DNA of 64,000 nucleotides from Streptomyces sp. NBC_00442 (GTDB lineage Bacteria > Actinomycetota > Actinomycetes > Streptomycetales > Streptomycetaceae). The stretch covers positions 5,022,001 through 5,086,000 of the forward strand of contig NZ_CP107918.1 of NCBI RefSeq assembly GCF_036014195.1, given 5' to 3'. The translations under genes and the position numbers were made by a program. Of this stretch, positions 46,769 to 55,355 are shown one piece after another. Below the pieces are notes generated by a model. It searched no databases, was not told where the DNA came from, and worked only from the letters and a program-made list of their open reading frames with translations. The number at the start of each line of letters is the position of its first letter. Positions within the stretch are counted from its first letter, which is position 1.

Positions 46769-48141
46769 CTGTACTCCGCGAGCCGGCGGCTGACGCCCAC
46801 GGCGGCGGCCGCCGCAGCGAGCACCGCGAGGGCCGCCGCGCCCAGCGGGAGGCCCGTCAGGGCACCGCGGCCGTCGGACGCGGCCGTCGTGAACTGGCGC
46901 TGCTCGTGGGAGATCGCCGAGTCGAGCTGCTGATCGACCCGGTCGAAGCACTCGCCGGTGGAGCCCTTCGCGGCGAGGACCTGGTTCAGCGCGCCGTCGT
47001 AGTCACCGCTGTCGTCCGTCCTGCGGGCCGTCGTGTGACGCTTCTGCCAGGTGTCCATGTCGTCCTTGGCCTGCGTCACCGGCTCCTTGCCCGCGTCGTC
47101 GTCGGCGAGGTTCTTGGCGACGCCGAGCTTGTCGGAGAGCGCCGACATCTCCTTGGTGAACTCCGCCTCGTACAGGTCCTTGCCGTCCTTGGTCAGCACC
47201 GCTCCCCGGGCCACGAGCGTCAGGTTCTCGTTCGCGCGGGCCTGGAGCGAGCTGATCCGGGCGTCGTTGAGGACCTTCAGCGACTCCTGGCCGTGGGCGC
47301 GCGAGGTGGACAGGTCGGAGGAGGCCACCGCATGACCCACCACCAGCCACAGCATCACCACGGTGGAGGCGGCCGTCGCGGCGACCAGACCGTGGTTGAA
47401 CACCCGGTTGGTGCGCAGGTAGTTGCGCCGCTGCACCCACACGAGCCCGCCGAGCGCCAGCAGGCCGAGCACGGTCGCCGCGTACGGCCAGGTGTCCGCC
47501 TGGTCGTAGTCGTCGTAGAGCCGGCCGGTCTCCGCCTCGTACAGCTTCTGCGCCGCGGGCAGCAGGCTGGAGCTCATCTTCTGGTTGGCGAACCTGAGAT
47601 AGGCGCCGCCGACGGGGAAGCCCTGCCGGTTGTTGGCCCGCGCCTGCTCGACCAGGCCGTTGTAGAGCGGGAGCTGCTCGTTGAGCGTGGCTATCTGCTG
47701 GGCCGACTCCGCCGAGCCCGTCGTGTTGGCGGCCGCCTTGACGAGCAGCCGGGACGCGGTCGCGATGTCCGCGTCGTACCGCTTGCGCACGTCCAGCGGC
47801 TCCTGGCCGCCGGCGAGGAACCCGCTCGCCGCCGCCGTGTCCGCGTCGGCCAGCGAACGGTAGATGGACGCGGCGTCGGCGCTCAGCGGCTGGCTGCGGT
47901 TCACCACGTCGTCGGCGGCGGCCGCGCGGTCGGACACCTCCCAGGCGGTGACGGCCCCGAAGGCCACCACGAGCACCGCCACGACCGTACCGATGATCCA
48001 CAGGCGGCCGGGCTCGGTCGTCGCGACGGCACGCATCCGCTCGCGGGCGTCCGCCCAGCCCCGGTGCGCGCCGGGTCGCGGCTGCGCCGCGGACCCGGTC
48101 GCGGCCTCCCGCGTCTCCGGTTCGCGCACGTTCGGCGACAT
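46765..48141 (-). CDS. glnX: GlnX-like membrane sensor
   Basis: 458 residues, four membrane helices: ~47-68 (LWIIGTVVAVLVVAFGAV), two central (YAATVLGLLALGGLVW and AATAASTVVMLWLVVGHAV) and one C-terminal (GAAALAVLAAAAAAVGV). Two extracellular helical loops rich in Asn/Gln/Asp lie between, resembling four-helix-bundle sensor domains. First gene of the glnX-glnH-pknG operon; in mycobacteria GlnX transmits amino-acid status from GlnH to PknG. ATG 48141 has GGAGGT nine bases upstream; GTG 48147 is too close. Confidence 0.85.
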   Translation of the reverse strand: MSPNVREPETREAATGSAAQPRPGAHRGWADARERMRAVATTEPGRLWIIGTVVAVLVVAFGAVTAWEVSDRAAAADDVVNRSQPLSADAASIYRSLADADTAAASGFLAGGQEPLDVRKRYDADIATASRLLVKAAANTTGSAESAQQIATLNEQLPLYNGLVEQARANNRQGFPVGGAYLRFANQKMSSSLLPAAQKLYEAETGRLYDDYDQADTWPYAATVLGLLALGGLVWVQRRNYLRTNRVFNHGLVAATAASTVVMLWLVVGHAVASSDLSTSRAHGQESLKVLNDARISSLQARANENLTLVARGAVLTKDGKDLYEAEFTKEMSALSDKLGVAKNLADDDAGKEPVTQAKDDMDTWQKRHTTARRTDDSGDYDGALNQVLAAKGSTGECFDRVDQQLDSAISHEQRQFTTAASDGRGALTGLPLGAAALAVLAAAAAAVGVSRRLAEYR

Positions 48142-48371
48142 CGCCACCTGACCTCCCCCTCGGTCGCTGCCTAGGCAGTATGGCCGCAGGGACCGACAAC
48201 CATCCAGGGTTGTCTGGATCTTGTTACCTGCGTGCTCCGCGCTCCGAGCCCCTTCGCCCCCTGCCCCACGTTCCCTCCCATGTATACGCGGAGCCGATCC
48301 ATTCGGTTCCCCGGGGCCCCCGGAGGTCCGGACGGCCCGGACGACCGGACGGCCCGGACGTGACGGAGGGA

Positions 48372-49346
48372 CTAGGCGTACTGGGCGCGCAGCCGTGCGT
48401 ACGCCTCTTCCGGCGCCGACACCCGGTCGAGGCCGAGCAGACCCGCGCCGAGCACGGGCGACGTCGTCACCACGAGCGGTACCGCCTTGGGCGCCCGCTC
48501 CGCGAGCAACTCGTGAACGGCACTGTCCAGTTGGGGATGCCGGGCCGCGAGCACGCCGCCGCCGAGCAGTACCGGAACCGGTGACTCAAGGAGGCCGAGC
48601 CGGCCCAGCGCGACGGCGGCCAGGGCCACGATCTCCTCGGCCTGGCGCCGCACCAGGGCGCAGGCCACCGCGTCCCCGGCCGCGGCGGCCTCGAAGAGCA
48701 CCGGGCTCAGCTCGTGCCGGCGCACCGCGGGGATCCTCTCCAGGTGCAGCGCCTCGATCAGTTCGTACATCGAGGAGAGCCCGAAGTGGGCGGGGAGCGC
48801 GGCCGCGAGCGCGGTCGCCTCGCCGCGGCCGTCCTCGGCGCGCGCCGCGAAGAACAGCGCCTCCTCGGCCAGGCCCCCGCCCCCGCCCCAGTCCCCGGAG
48901 ATCTTCCCGATGGCGGGGAAGCGGGCGGTGCGCCCGTCCGGGGTCATGCCGACGCAGTTGATGCCCGCGCCGCACACCACCGCGACCCCGCACGGCTCGG
49001 CGCCGCTGGGCAGCCCGGCGCGCAGGATCGCGAAGGTGTCGTTGTACACCCGCACCGAGTCGCCCCAGCCGCGGGCTTCGAGGGCCGCCGCCAACTCCCG
49101 CTCCTCCACGGGCAGATCGGCGTTGGCCAGGCATGCCGACACGTGTGCGACCCGCAGCGGACCGGGGCTGCGCGAGGCGAGATGGGCCTCCTCCACCGTG
49201 GTGGCCAGCATGCGCATGGCCACCTCGACCCCCACCGACGGCGGCCGGAACCCGCCGCCCCGCGCCGTGCCGAGCACCGTGCCGTCCGCGCCGATCAGCG
49301 CCACGTCGGTCTTGCTGTTGCCGGCGTCGATCGCCAGCACACTCAT
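48372..49346 (-). CDS. csnK: BadF/BadG-type sugar kinase, CsnK-like
   Basis: 324 residues of the ASKHA kinase fold: ATP motif LAIDAGNSKTDVALIG, VVCGAGINCVG, KISGDWGGGGGLAEEAL and LLGGGVLA. Closest in layout to N-acetylglucosamine/glucosamine kinases. It is the last gene of the csn operon, overlapping the GH4 gene (ATGA). In Streptomyces coelicolor the csnR-csnK locus takes up chitosan-derived glucosamine; this kinase would phosphorylate the imported sugar. Confidence 0.87.
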   Translation of the reverse strand: MSVLAIDAGNSKTDVALIGADGTVLGTARGGGFRPPSVGVEVAMRMLATTVEEAHLASRSPGPLRVAHVSACLANADLPVEERELAAALEARGWGDSVRVYNDTFAILRAGLPSGAEPCGVAVVCGAGINCVGMTPDGRTARFPAIGKISGDWGGGGGLAEEALFFAARAEDGRGEATALAAALPAHFGLSSMYELIEALHLERIPAVRRHELSPVLFEAAAAGDAVACALVRRQAEEIVALAAVALGRLGLLESPVPVLLGGGVLAARHPQLDSAVHELLAERAPKAVPLVVTTSPVLGAGLLGLDRVSAPEEAYARLRAQYA

Positions 49347-50608
49347 GCCCACGCGAGGTGCTCCCGGTTGTGCGCGATCAGCCGGTCGGTGAGCCCGTCG
49401 GCGTAGTCGTACTGCCCGACCAGCGGGTGGGCGAGCAGCGCCCGGAACACCCGGTCGCGCCCGCCGCGCAGGGCGGCTTCCAGGGCGAGGTCCTCGTATG
49501 CGGTGACGTGGGCGATCAACCCGGCGTACAGCGGGTCGAGTTCGGGTACGGCGAGCGGGACCGCGCCGCCATGGCCCACGCGGGCCGGCACTTCGATGAC
49601 GGCGTCGTCGGCGAGGAAGGGCAGGGTGCCGTTGTTGTACGTGTTGACGACCTGCACCGGACTTCCCCCATTGCCGAGCAGGGACGCCGCGAGGTCGACG
49701 GCGGCCTCCGAGTAGAAGGCGCCGCCGCGCTTGGCGAGCAGCTCGGGCTTCTCGTCGAGCGCCGGGTCGCCGTACATCGCCAGCAACTGTCGCTCCATCT
49801 CGGCGACTTCGGCGGCACGCGACGGCTTGGTGCCGAGCTCGCGCACCACCTCGTCGTGCGCGTAGAAGTAGCGCAGGTAGTACGAGGGCACGACGCCGAG
49901 CCGGTCGAGGACCTGGCGGGGCAGGCGCAGCTCGTCGGCGATGGTGTCGCCGTGCTCGGCGAGCAGCCTGGGCAGCACGTTGTCGCCCCCGGGACCGCCC
50001 AGGCGCACCCCCAGCTCCCAGGTGAGGTGGTTGAGGCCGACGTGGTCCAGGTGGACCTCGCCGGGCGCCACCTGGAGCAGTGCGGCGAACTTGCGCTGGA
50101 GGCCGATGGCCACGTTGCACAGGCCGACCGCCTTGTGCCCGGCCTGGAGCAGCGCCCTGGTCACGATGCCGACCGGGTTGGTGAAGTCGATGATCCAGGC
50201 GTCCGGGTTGGTGCGGCGCACGCGCTCGGCGATGTCGAGCACCACCGGCACCGTGCGCAGCGCCTTCGCCAGGCCGCCCGCCCCGGTGGTCTCCTGGCCC
50301 ACGCAGCCGCATTCCAGCGGCCACGTCTCGTCCTGCTGCCGTGCGGCCTGGCCGCCGACGCGCAGCTGGAGCAGCACCGCGTCCGCGCCCTCGACGCCCG
50401 CGTCCAGGTCGGAGGTGGTGACGATCTTCCCCGGGTGCCCCTGCTTGGCGAAGATGCGCCGGGCGAGCCCGCCGACGAGCTCCAGGCGGTCGGCGGCCGG
50501 GTCGACGAGGACGAGCTCACTGACGGGCAGCGTGTCCCGCAACCGCGCGAAGCCGTCGATGAGTTCGGGGGTGTAGGTGGACCCGCCCCCCACTACTGCG
50601 AGCTTCAT
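49343..50608 (-). CDS. csnH: GH4 family 6-phospho-glycosidase, CsnH-like
   Basis: 421 residues of the NAD- and metal-dependent family 4 glycosidases. N-terminal NAD fold VVGGGSTYTPELIDG, metal Cys in GLCNVAIGLQ and His in DHVGLNHLTW, plus FTNPVG. These enzymes cleave by a redox-elimination route and normally act on 6-phospho-glycosides. It lies between permeases and kinase in the csn operon, ATG 50608 six bases after the permease stop. Substrate: a phosphorylated glucosamine oligomer is likely but not proven. Confidence 0.9.
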   Translation of the reverse strand: MKLAVVGGGSTYTPELIDGFARLRDTLPVSELVLVDPAADRLELVGGLARRIFAKQGHPGKIVTTSDLDAGVEGADAVLLQLRVGGQAARQQDETWPLECGCVGQETTGAGGLAKALRTVPVVLDIAERVRRTNPDAWIIDFTNPVGIVTRALLQAGHKAVGLCNVAIGLQRKFAALLQVAPGEVHLDHVGLNHLTWELGVRLGGPGGDNVLPRLLAEHGDTIADELRLPRQVLDRLGVVPSYYLRYFYAHDEVVRELGTKPSRAAEVAEMERQLLAMYGDPALDEKPELLAKRGGAFYSEAAVDLAASLLGNGGSPVQVVNTYNNGTLPFLADDAVIEVPARVGHGGAVPLAVPELDPLYAGLIAHVTAYEDLALEAALRGGRDRVFRALLAHPLVGQYDYADGLTDRLIAHNREHLAWA

Positions 50609-50614
50609 TCTTGG

Positions 50615-51511
50615 TCAGCCCTTCACTCCGGTCAGCGTGACGCCCTCGACGAAAGCCTTCTGCGCGAAGAAGAAGACGAGGATCACGGGGGCCATGACCA
50701 GAACGGTCGCGGCCATGGTCAGGTTCCAGTCGGTATGGTGCGCGCCCTTGAAGGACTCCAGGCCATAGCTCAGCGTCCAGGACGCCGGCGTGTCGGACGC
50801 GTAGATCTGCGGTCCGAAGTAGTCGTTCCAGGCGTAGAAGAACTGGAAGAGGGCGACGGCTGCGATGCCGGGGCGCGCCATCGGCAGCACCACCTTGATC
50901 AGTGTGCGCAGCTCTCCGCACCCGTCGACCCGCGCGGCGTCCAGGTACTCGTTCGGGATGGTCAGCAGGAACTGCCGCAGCAGGAAGATGGTGAACGCGT
51001 CGCCGAACGCCAGCGGGATGATCAGCGGCCACAGCGTGCCCGACAGGTCCAGCTGCTTCGCCCAGAACAGGTACATCGGAATGATGATCACCTGCGGCGG
51101 CAGCATCATCATCGAGATGACCAGCATCAGCGACAGGTTCCGGCCGCGGAAGCGGAACTTGGCGAGCGCGTACGCGACCGGCACCGACGACACCACGCTG
51201 AGCACGGTACCGAGCCCGGCGTAGAGCAGGGTGTTCTTCCACCAGGTCAAGAAGCCGGGAGTCTCGAACACCGCGCGGTAGTTGGACCACGCCCAGTGGT
51301 GCGGGATCAGGTCCCGGGTCAGGGTCTGCCGGCCGTCCATCAGCGAGGTGAGCAGCAGGAAGACGAAGGGCAGCACGAAGAACAGCGCGGCCGCCACGCC
51401 GAGGGAATGCACGGCGATCCACCGGAGCAGGGCCTTGCGGCGGGCCGTCCTGCCCGCCGGGGTCGCGGTCGGAGCGGCGGCGTGGTCGAAGGCGTACGTC
51501 ATGTCACTCAC
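50615..51511 (-). CDS. csnG: Sugar ABC permease, CsnG-like
   Basis: 298 residues, six helices, with the inner-membrane permease signature (DGCGELRTLIKVVLPMARPGIAAV) that contacts the ATPase. Overlaps the other permease by 8 bases with GTG 51511; ATG 51502, preceded by AGGTG, is an alternative. No ATPase gene in the locus: Streptomyces sugar importers usually share MsiK. Partner of the preceding permease and lipoprotein. Confidence 0.9.
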   Translation of the reverse strand: MSDMTYAFDHAAAPTATPAGRTARRKALLRWIAVHSLGVAAALFFVLPFVFLLLTSLMDGRQTLTRDLIPHHWAWSNYRAVFETPGFLTWWKNTLLYAGLGTVLSVVSSVPVAYALAKFRFRGRNLSLMLVISMMMLPPQVIIIPMYLFWAKQLDLSGTLWPLIIPLAFGDAFTIFLLRQFLLTIPNEYLDAARVDGCGELRTLIKVVLPMARPGIAAVALFQFFYAWNDYFGPQIYASDTPASWTLSYGLESFKGAHHTDWNLTMAATVLVMAPVILVFFFAQKAFVEGVTLTGVKG

Positions 51512-52448
51512 CTGCCTGGACGAGCCCGCCGCGGCGCTTCATGAGCAGCGCGGTGAAGGCCATGGAGAGGGCGAACAGGACGAGCGCGACCACACACGCG
51601 GAGCCGTAGTCGAAGCGCTGGAAGCCCAGGTTGTAGACGAGCTGGGGCAGGGTCAGCGTCGACTTGTCGGGGTAGCCGGGCTCGAACTGCTGCCCGGAGT
51701 TGCCCATGTTGCCGGAGGCGACCTTGGCCGCCACCAGCGGCTGGGTGTAGCTCTGCATCGCCTGGATGACGCCGGTGACCACGGCGAACATCACGATCGG
51801 CGAGATGTTCGGCAGGGTGACGTAGCGGAACCGCTGCCAGGGCGAGGCCCCGTCGAGCTCGGCGGCCTCGTACTGCTCCGTGGGCACGTCGAGCAGCGCG
51901 GCCATGAAGATGACCATGAGGTCGCCGACGCCCCACACCGCGAGCAGGGTGAGCGCGGGCTTGGACCAGGACGGATCGGTGAACCAGTCGGGCGCCGGGA
52001 TCCCGAGGTCGCCCAGGAGTGAATTGACCGGCCCGGTACCGGGGTTGAGCAGGAAGACGAAGCCGAGCGTGGCCGCGACCGGAGGGGCGAGGTAGGGCAG
52101 GTAGAACAGGGTGCGGAAGACGCCCACCCCCGTCTTGATCTTGGTGATCAGCATGCCGACGCCGAGCCCGAACACCACACGGCAGGCGACCATGACGATC
52201 ACGAGCCACAGCGTGTTGCGCAGGGCCGGCCAGAACAGCGGGTACTCGCCGAACACGTACGACCAGTTCGTCAGGCCGTCGAAGGTGGCCGCGCCGAAGC
52301 CGTCGTAGTGGGTGAAGGAGAAGTAGACCGTGGAGATCAGCGGGTAGGCGAAGAAGACGCAGAACCCGATCAGCCAGGGCGACAGGAACGCCAGGGTGCG
52401 CAGCGCCGAGCGGCGGTGCTTGGCGCGCAGTGTGTACGTGGTGCTCAC
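51504..52448 (-). CDS. csnF: Sugar ABC permease, CsnF-like
   Basis: 314 residues, six helices, EAA-type loop ELDGASPWQRFRYVTLPNISP. MalF-type partner of the carbohydrate importer. The GTG start lies seven bases after the lipoprotein stop. Imports monosaccharides or short oligosaccharides released from chitosan, by analogy to S. coelicolor csnEFG. Confidence 0.9.
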   Translation of the reverse strand: MSTTYTLRAKHRRSALRTLAFLSPWLIGFCVFFAYPLISTVYFSFTHYDGFGAATFDGLTNWSYVFGEYPLFWPALRNTLWLVIVMVACRVVFGLGVGMLITKIKTGVGVFRTLFYLPYLAPPVAATLGFVFLLNPGTGPVNSLLGDLGIPAPDWFTDPSWSKPALTLLAVWGVGDLMVIFMAALLDVPTEQYEAAELDGASPWQRFRYVTLPNISPIVMFAVVTGVIQAMQSYTQPLVAAKVASGNMGNSGQQFEPGYPDKSTLTLPQLVYNLGFQRFDYGSACVVALVLFALSMAFTALLMKRRGGLVQAGE

Positions 52449-52455
52449 GGCCGGC

Positions 52456-53796
52456 CTACTTCGCCTGCGCGATCGCGGCGTCGATCTCCTGGGCGGTCTT
52501 GGCGAGCCCCGCCTTGATGTCGGTCTGCTTGCCGCTCTCGATGTCGTAGCCGAGGTTCTGGAGCGACACCAGGTACTGGCCGCCGTTGACGGAGGCCGGG
52601 GTCGTGGTGGAGTTCGGGTTCTGCGCGATGTCCAGGAAGGTCTTGAAGCGCGGATCGGCCTGCAGCTTGGGCGACGAGAGGGCGGCGAAGGTCGACGGCA
52701 CGTTGTGGATGGCGTTGGCGAAGTTCACCACCGCGTCCGTGTCCGTGGTCAGGAACTTGACCAGCTCCCAGGCGGCGTTCTGCTTCTTCGACGTGGCGGC
52801 GATGCCCGCGATGGTGCCCGTCAGATAGCCCTTGCCGTGCGTGGCCTTCTGGTCGTCGGGGACGGGCAGCGGCGCCACTCCGATGTCGAACTTCGGCTTG
52901 CCGGCCAGCGCCATGCCGAGCCGCCACTCACCGTCCATGGCCATCGCGACCTGGCCGGTGTTGAACGGATTGGTGGCGCCGTACTCCTCGCCGAAGGAGG
53001 TGCGGTACTTCTCCAGCTTGGCGAACCCGCCGAGGCCGTCGACGAGCTGCTTCTGGAAGGCGAGGCCCTTCTCGAACGCCGGGTCCTTGGCGATGTTCGA
53101 CGCGCCGCTCGCGTCGAAGTACGTCGGCGACCACTGCGCCAGGTAGTGCTCGGTCGTCGTCTCGTAGGCGTGGTAGTCCGGCATGAAGCCGAGCTGCTCG
53201 TAGGAGTCGCCCTTGGGCTTGGTCAGCAGCTTGGCGTCCGCCTCGAACTCCGACCAGGTGGTGGGCGGGCCGTCGATGCCGGCCGCCTTGAAGGCGTCCT
53301 TGTTGTAGTAGAGCGCGTAGGAATCCCCGAGCAGCGGCAGCGCGCAGCGCTTGCCCTGGAACTGGGTGTACTCGTTCATGGTCTTCGGGAACGTCTTCGC
53401 CGGGTCGATGCCGTCCTTCTTCAGGAACGGGGCGAGGTCGACGAAGGCGTTGGACGAGCAGAACTTGCCGACGTTGTTGGTGGTGAACGACGACACCACG
53501 TCCGGGGAGTTGGAGCCGCCCGCCCGCAACGCCTGGTTGATCTTGTCGTCGTTGATGTCGCCGACGACCTTGACGTGGATGTTGGGGTGCGCCTTCTGGA
53601 AGGCGGCCACGTCGGCCTGGATGGCCGCGACCTCGCTGGGGGTGCTCCACCCGTGCCAGAACGTGATCGTCGTGTCCTTGGACGCGTCGTCGTTCTGGGT
53701 GCTGGTGTCGCTCTGGCCCGTACAGGCGGAGGCGAACAGGGCTATGCAGGCGGTCGCGGCCAGGACGGCGGCCGGCTTCCGGCGGGTGGTGGGCAT
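52456..53796 (-). CDS. csnE: Sugar-binding lipoprotein, CsnE-like
   Basis: 446 residues of extracellular solute-binding family 1. Signal peptide with lipobox FASAC (Cys25), so a lipoprotein. Mature domains show TFWHGWSTPSEVAAI, LPLLGDSYALYYNKDAF and GEWRLGMALAG, typical of oligosaccharide-binding proteins. Second gene of the operon behind csnR. Ligand by analogy: glucosamine or chitosan oligomers. Confidence 0.92.
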   Translation of the reverse strand: MPTTRRKPAAVLAATACIALFASACTGQSDTSTQNDDASKDTTITFWHGWSTPSEVAAIQADVAAFQKAHPNIHVKVVGDINDDKINQALRAGGSNSPDVVSSFTTNNVGKFCSSNAFVDLAPFLKKDGIDPAKTFPKTMNEYTQFQGKRCALPLLGDSYALYYNKDAFKAAGIDGPPTTWSEFEADAKLLTKPKGDSYEQLGFMPDYHAYETTTEHYLAQWSPTYFDASGASNIAKDPAFEKGLAFQKQLVDGLGGFAKLEKYRTSFGEEYGATNPFNTGQVAMAMDGEWRLGMALAGKPKFDIGVAPLPVPDDQKATHGKGYLTGTIAGIAATSKKQNAAWELVKFLTTDTDAVVNFANAIHNVPSTFAALSSPKLQADPRFKTFLDIAQNPNSTTTPASVNGGQYLVSLQNLGYDIESGKQTDIKAGLAKTAQEIDAAIAQAK

Positions 53797-53852
53797 GGCG
53801 GTGTCTCCCGGGGAGGGGGCGGGGATGGCGGGGGTGGAGCGGGTTCGGTCTG

Positions 53853-55055
53853 TCAGCGCGCGGTGTCGAAGACCTCGTCGCGGGTGGTGGCGAGTGCGGC
53901 TTCCAACGCGCCGCGCAGCACGGGGAGTTGGGTGACCTCTCCGATGACGAGCCGGGGCCGGGAGGCCGCGAGCTCGCCCAGTTCGCTCTGCACGAGCGCA
54001 CGCAACGGCTCGCCGCCGGCGGAGATCAGAGCGCCGGAAAGCACGACGAGCTCCGGGTCGAGCACGGCGACCATGGAGGCGAGGCCGGTCGCGAGCCCGG
54101 TGGCGAAGGCCGTGAGGAGCTCGCGCTCCGGGCCGTCCGCGGCGCGGGCACCGCGCGCGACGAGGACGGCGGCCACCTCGTTGACGGGTCCGCCCGGGAT
54201 GTCGTGGACGCCGGCCTCACGGGCGAGCCGGGGCAGCGCCTGCCCGCCGGCCAGTTCCTGGAAGCCGCCGGAGTTGGTCTTCGTGACATGGCGTACGAGC
54301 GGGGCGCCGGGCACCGGCAGGAAGCCGACCTCGCCGGCGCCGCCGGTGAACCCCCGGTGCAGCCGCCCGCCGATGACGAGCGCGGCGCCGAGGCCGCCCT
54401 CGTTCCACAGCAGCACGAAGTCGTCGTGGCCGCGGGCCGCGCCGAGGCGCTGCTCGGCGATGGCGGCGAGGTTGACGTCGTTCTCGTACTCGACCGGCAT
54501 CGGCAGCGCGGCCGCCAGCTCGTCGAGCAGCGTGGGGGAGTGCCAGCCCGGCAGGTGGGAGGCATAGCGCAGCCGTCCGGTACCGGGGTCGAAGGCGCCA
54601 GGGGTGCCGATGACGACCCGGTGCAGATCGCCGCGCACGAGCCCGGCCGCCTTGACGGCGCCGTCGAGCGCGCCGGTGACCTGGCGCACCACGGACCCGG
54701 CGCGCCGGGCCGGGGTCGCCACCTCGAACTCGCCGACGACCGCGCCCGCCACATCGGCGACGGCGGCACGGATCCGCTCGGGGGTGACATCGACTCCCGC
54801 CACGTGGGCGGATGTCGCGTTGACGGCGTACAGCTGGGCGTTCGGTCCTGGCCGCCCCTCGGTCGTCCCGGTGGCGACGACGAGCCCGGCCGCTTCGAGC
54901 CGGGCGAGCAGTTGGGAGGCGGTGGGCTTGGACAGCCCGGTGAGCTTGCCGATCCGGGTCCGGGAGAGGGGTCCGTGCTCCAGGAGCAGATCGAGCGCGG
55001 CACGGTCGTTCATCGCGCGGAGTACGCGCGGCGTTCCCGGGGTAGTACCGGCCAC
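53853..55055 (-). CDS. csnR: ROK-family transcriptional repressor, CsnR-like
   Basis: 400 residues. N-terminal MarR/winged helix (LDLLLEHGPLSRTRIGKLTGLSKPTASQLL, ~20-65), then a ROK domain with NDVNLAAIAE and GGAGEVGFLPV. The CxCGxxGC zinc motif of most ROK proteins is replaced by HVTKTNSGGFQELAGG, without cysteines. GTG 55055 has GGAGGT nine bases upstream. First gene of the csn operon, preceded by a perfect palindromic operator (55100-55112); CsnR represses its own operon until sugar is present. Confidence 0.9.
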   Translation of the reverse strand: MAGTTPGTPRVLRAMNDRAALDLLLEHGPLSRTRIGKLTGLSKPTASQLLARLEAAGLVVATGTTEGRPGPNAQLYAVNATSAHVAGVDVTPERIRAAVADVAGAVVGEFEVATPARRAGSVVRQVTGALDGAVKAAGLVRGDLHRVVIGTPGAFDPGTGRLRYASHLPGWHSPTLLDELAAALPMPVEYENDVNLAAIAEQRLGAARGHDDFVLLWNEGGLGAALVIGGRLHRGFTGGAGEVGFLPVPGAPLVRHVTKTNSGGFQELAGGQALPRLAREAGVHDIPGGPVNEVAAVLVARGARAADGPERELLTAFATGLATGLASMVAVLDPELVVLSGALISAGGEPLRALVQSELGELAASRPRLVIGEVTQLPVLRGALEAALATTRDEVFDTAR

Positions 55056-55096
55056 GACGATTCCACCTCCCCCTCCGCCCGCTTCCCCACATCACT

Positions 55097-55115
55097 GTTA
55101 GGAAAGTTTCCTGTC
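55097..55115 (-). promoter_or_regulatory. CsnR box-like operator ahead of csnR
   Basis: AGGAAA-G-TTTCCT at 55100-55112 is a perfect 6+1+6 palindrome, extended on the left as TTAGGAAA. It lies 45 bp upstream of the csnR start. CsnR boxes described in actinobacteria have the same AGGAAA/TTTCCT core. No second copy was seen before csnE, in agreement with one promoter for the operon. Confidence 0.8.
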
Positions 55116-55355
55116 TGTTGGGAGGAACGTAAGGGGCGGGCCGACGGCACGTCAATGGCTTCGGCGGGGCGGACAGATGGATGTCGGCCTCCCGGACGGT
55201 GGTTCCGTGACCGTCCGGGTCGAAGACGGCGCGCTCTTCGCCGTCGCTGTCGAGCCGCTACCGAGTGGGCACGTGAAGAGCCAGAAGACCGACAGCCAGG
55301 GTCACAGTCGCCGCGATTCCGCTCCGAGGAACGGCGCGGGGCGGCTCCGTCGAGG

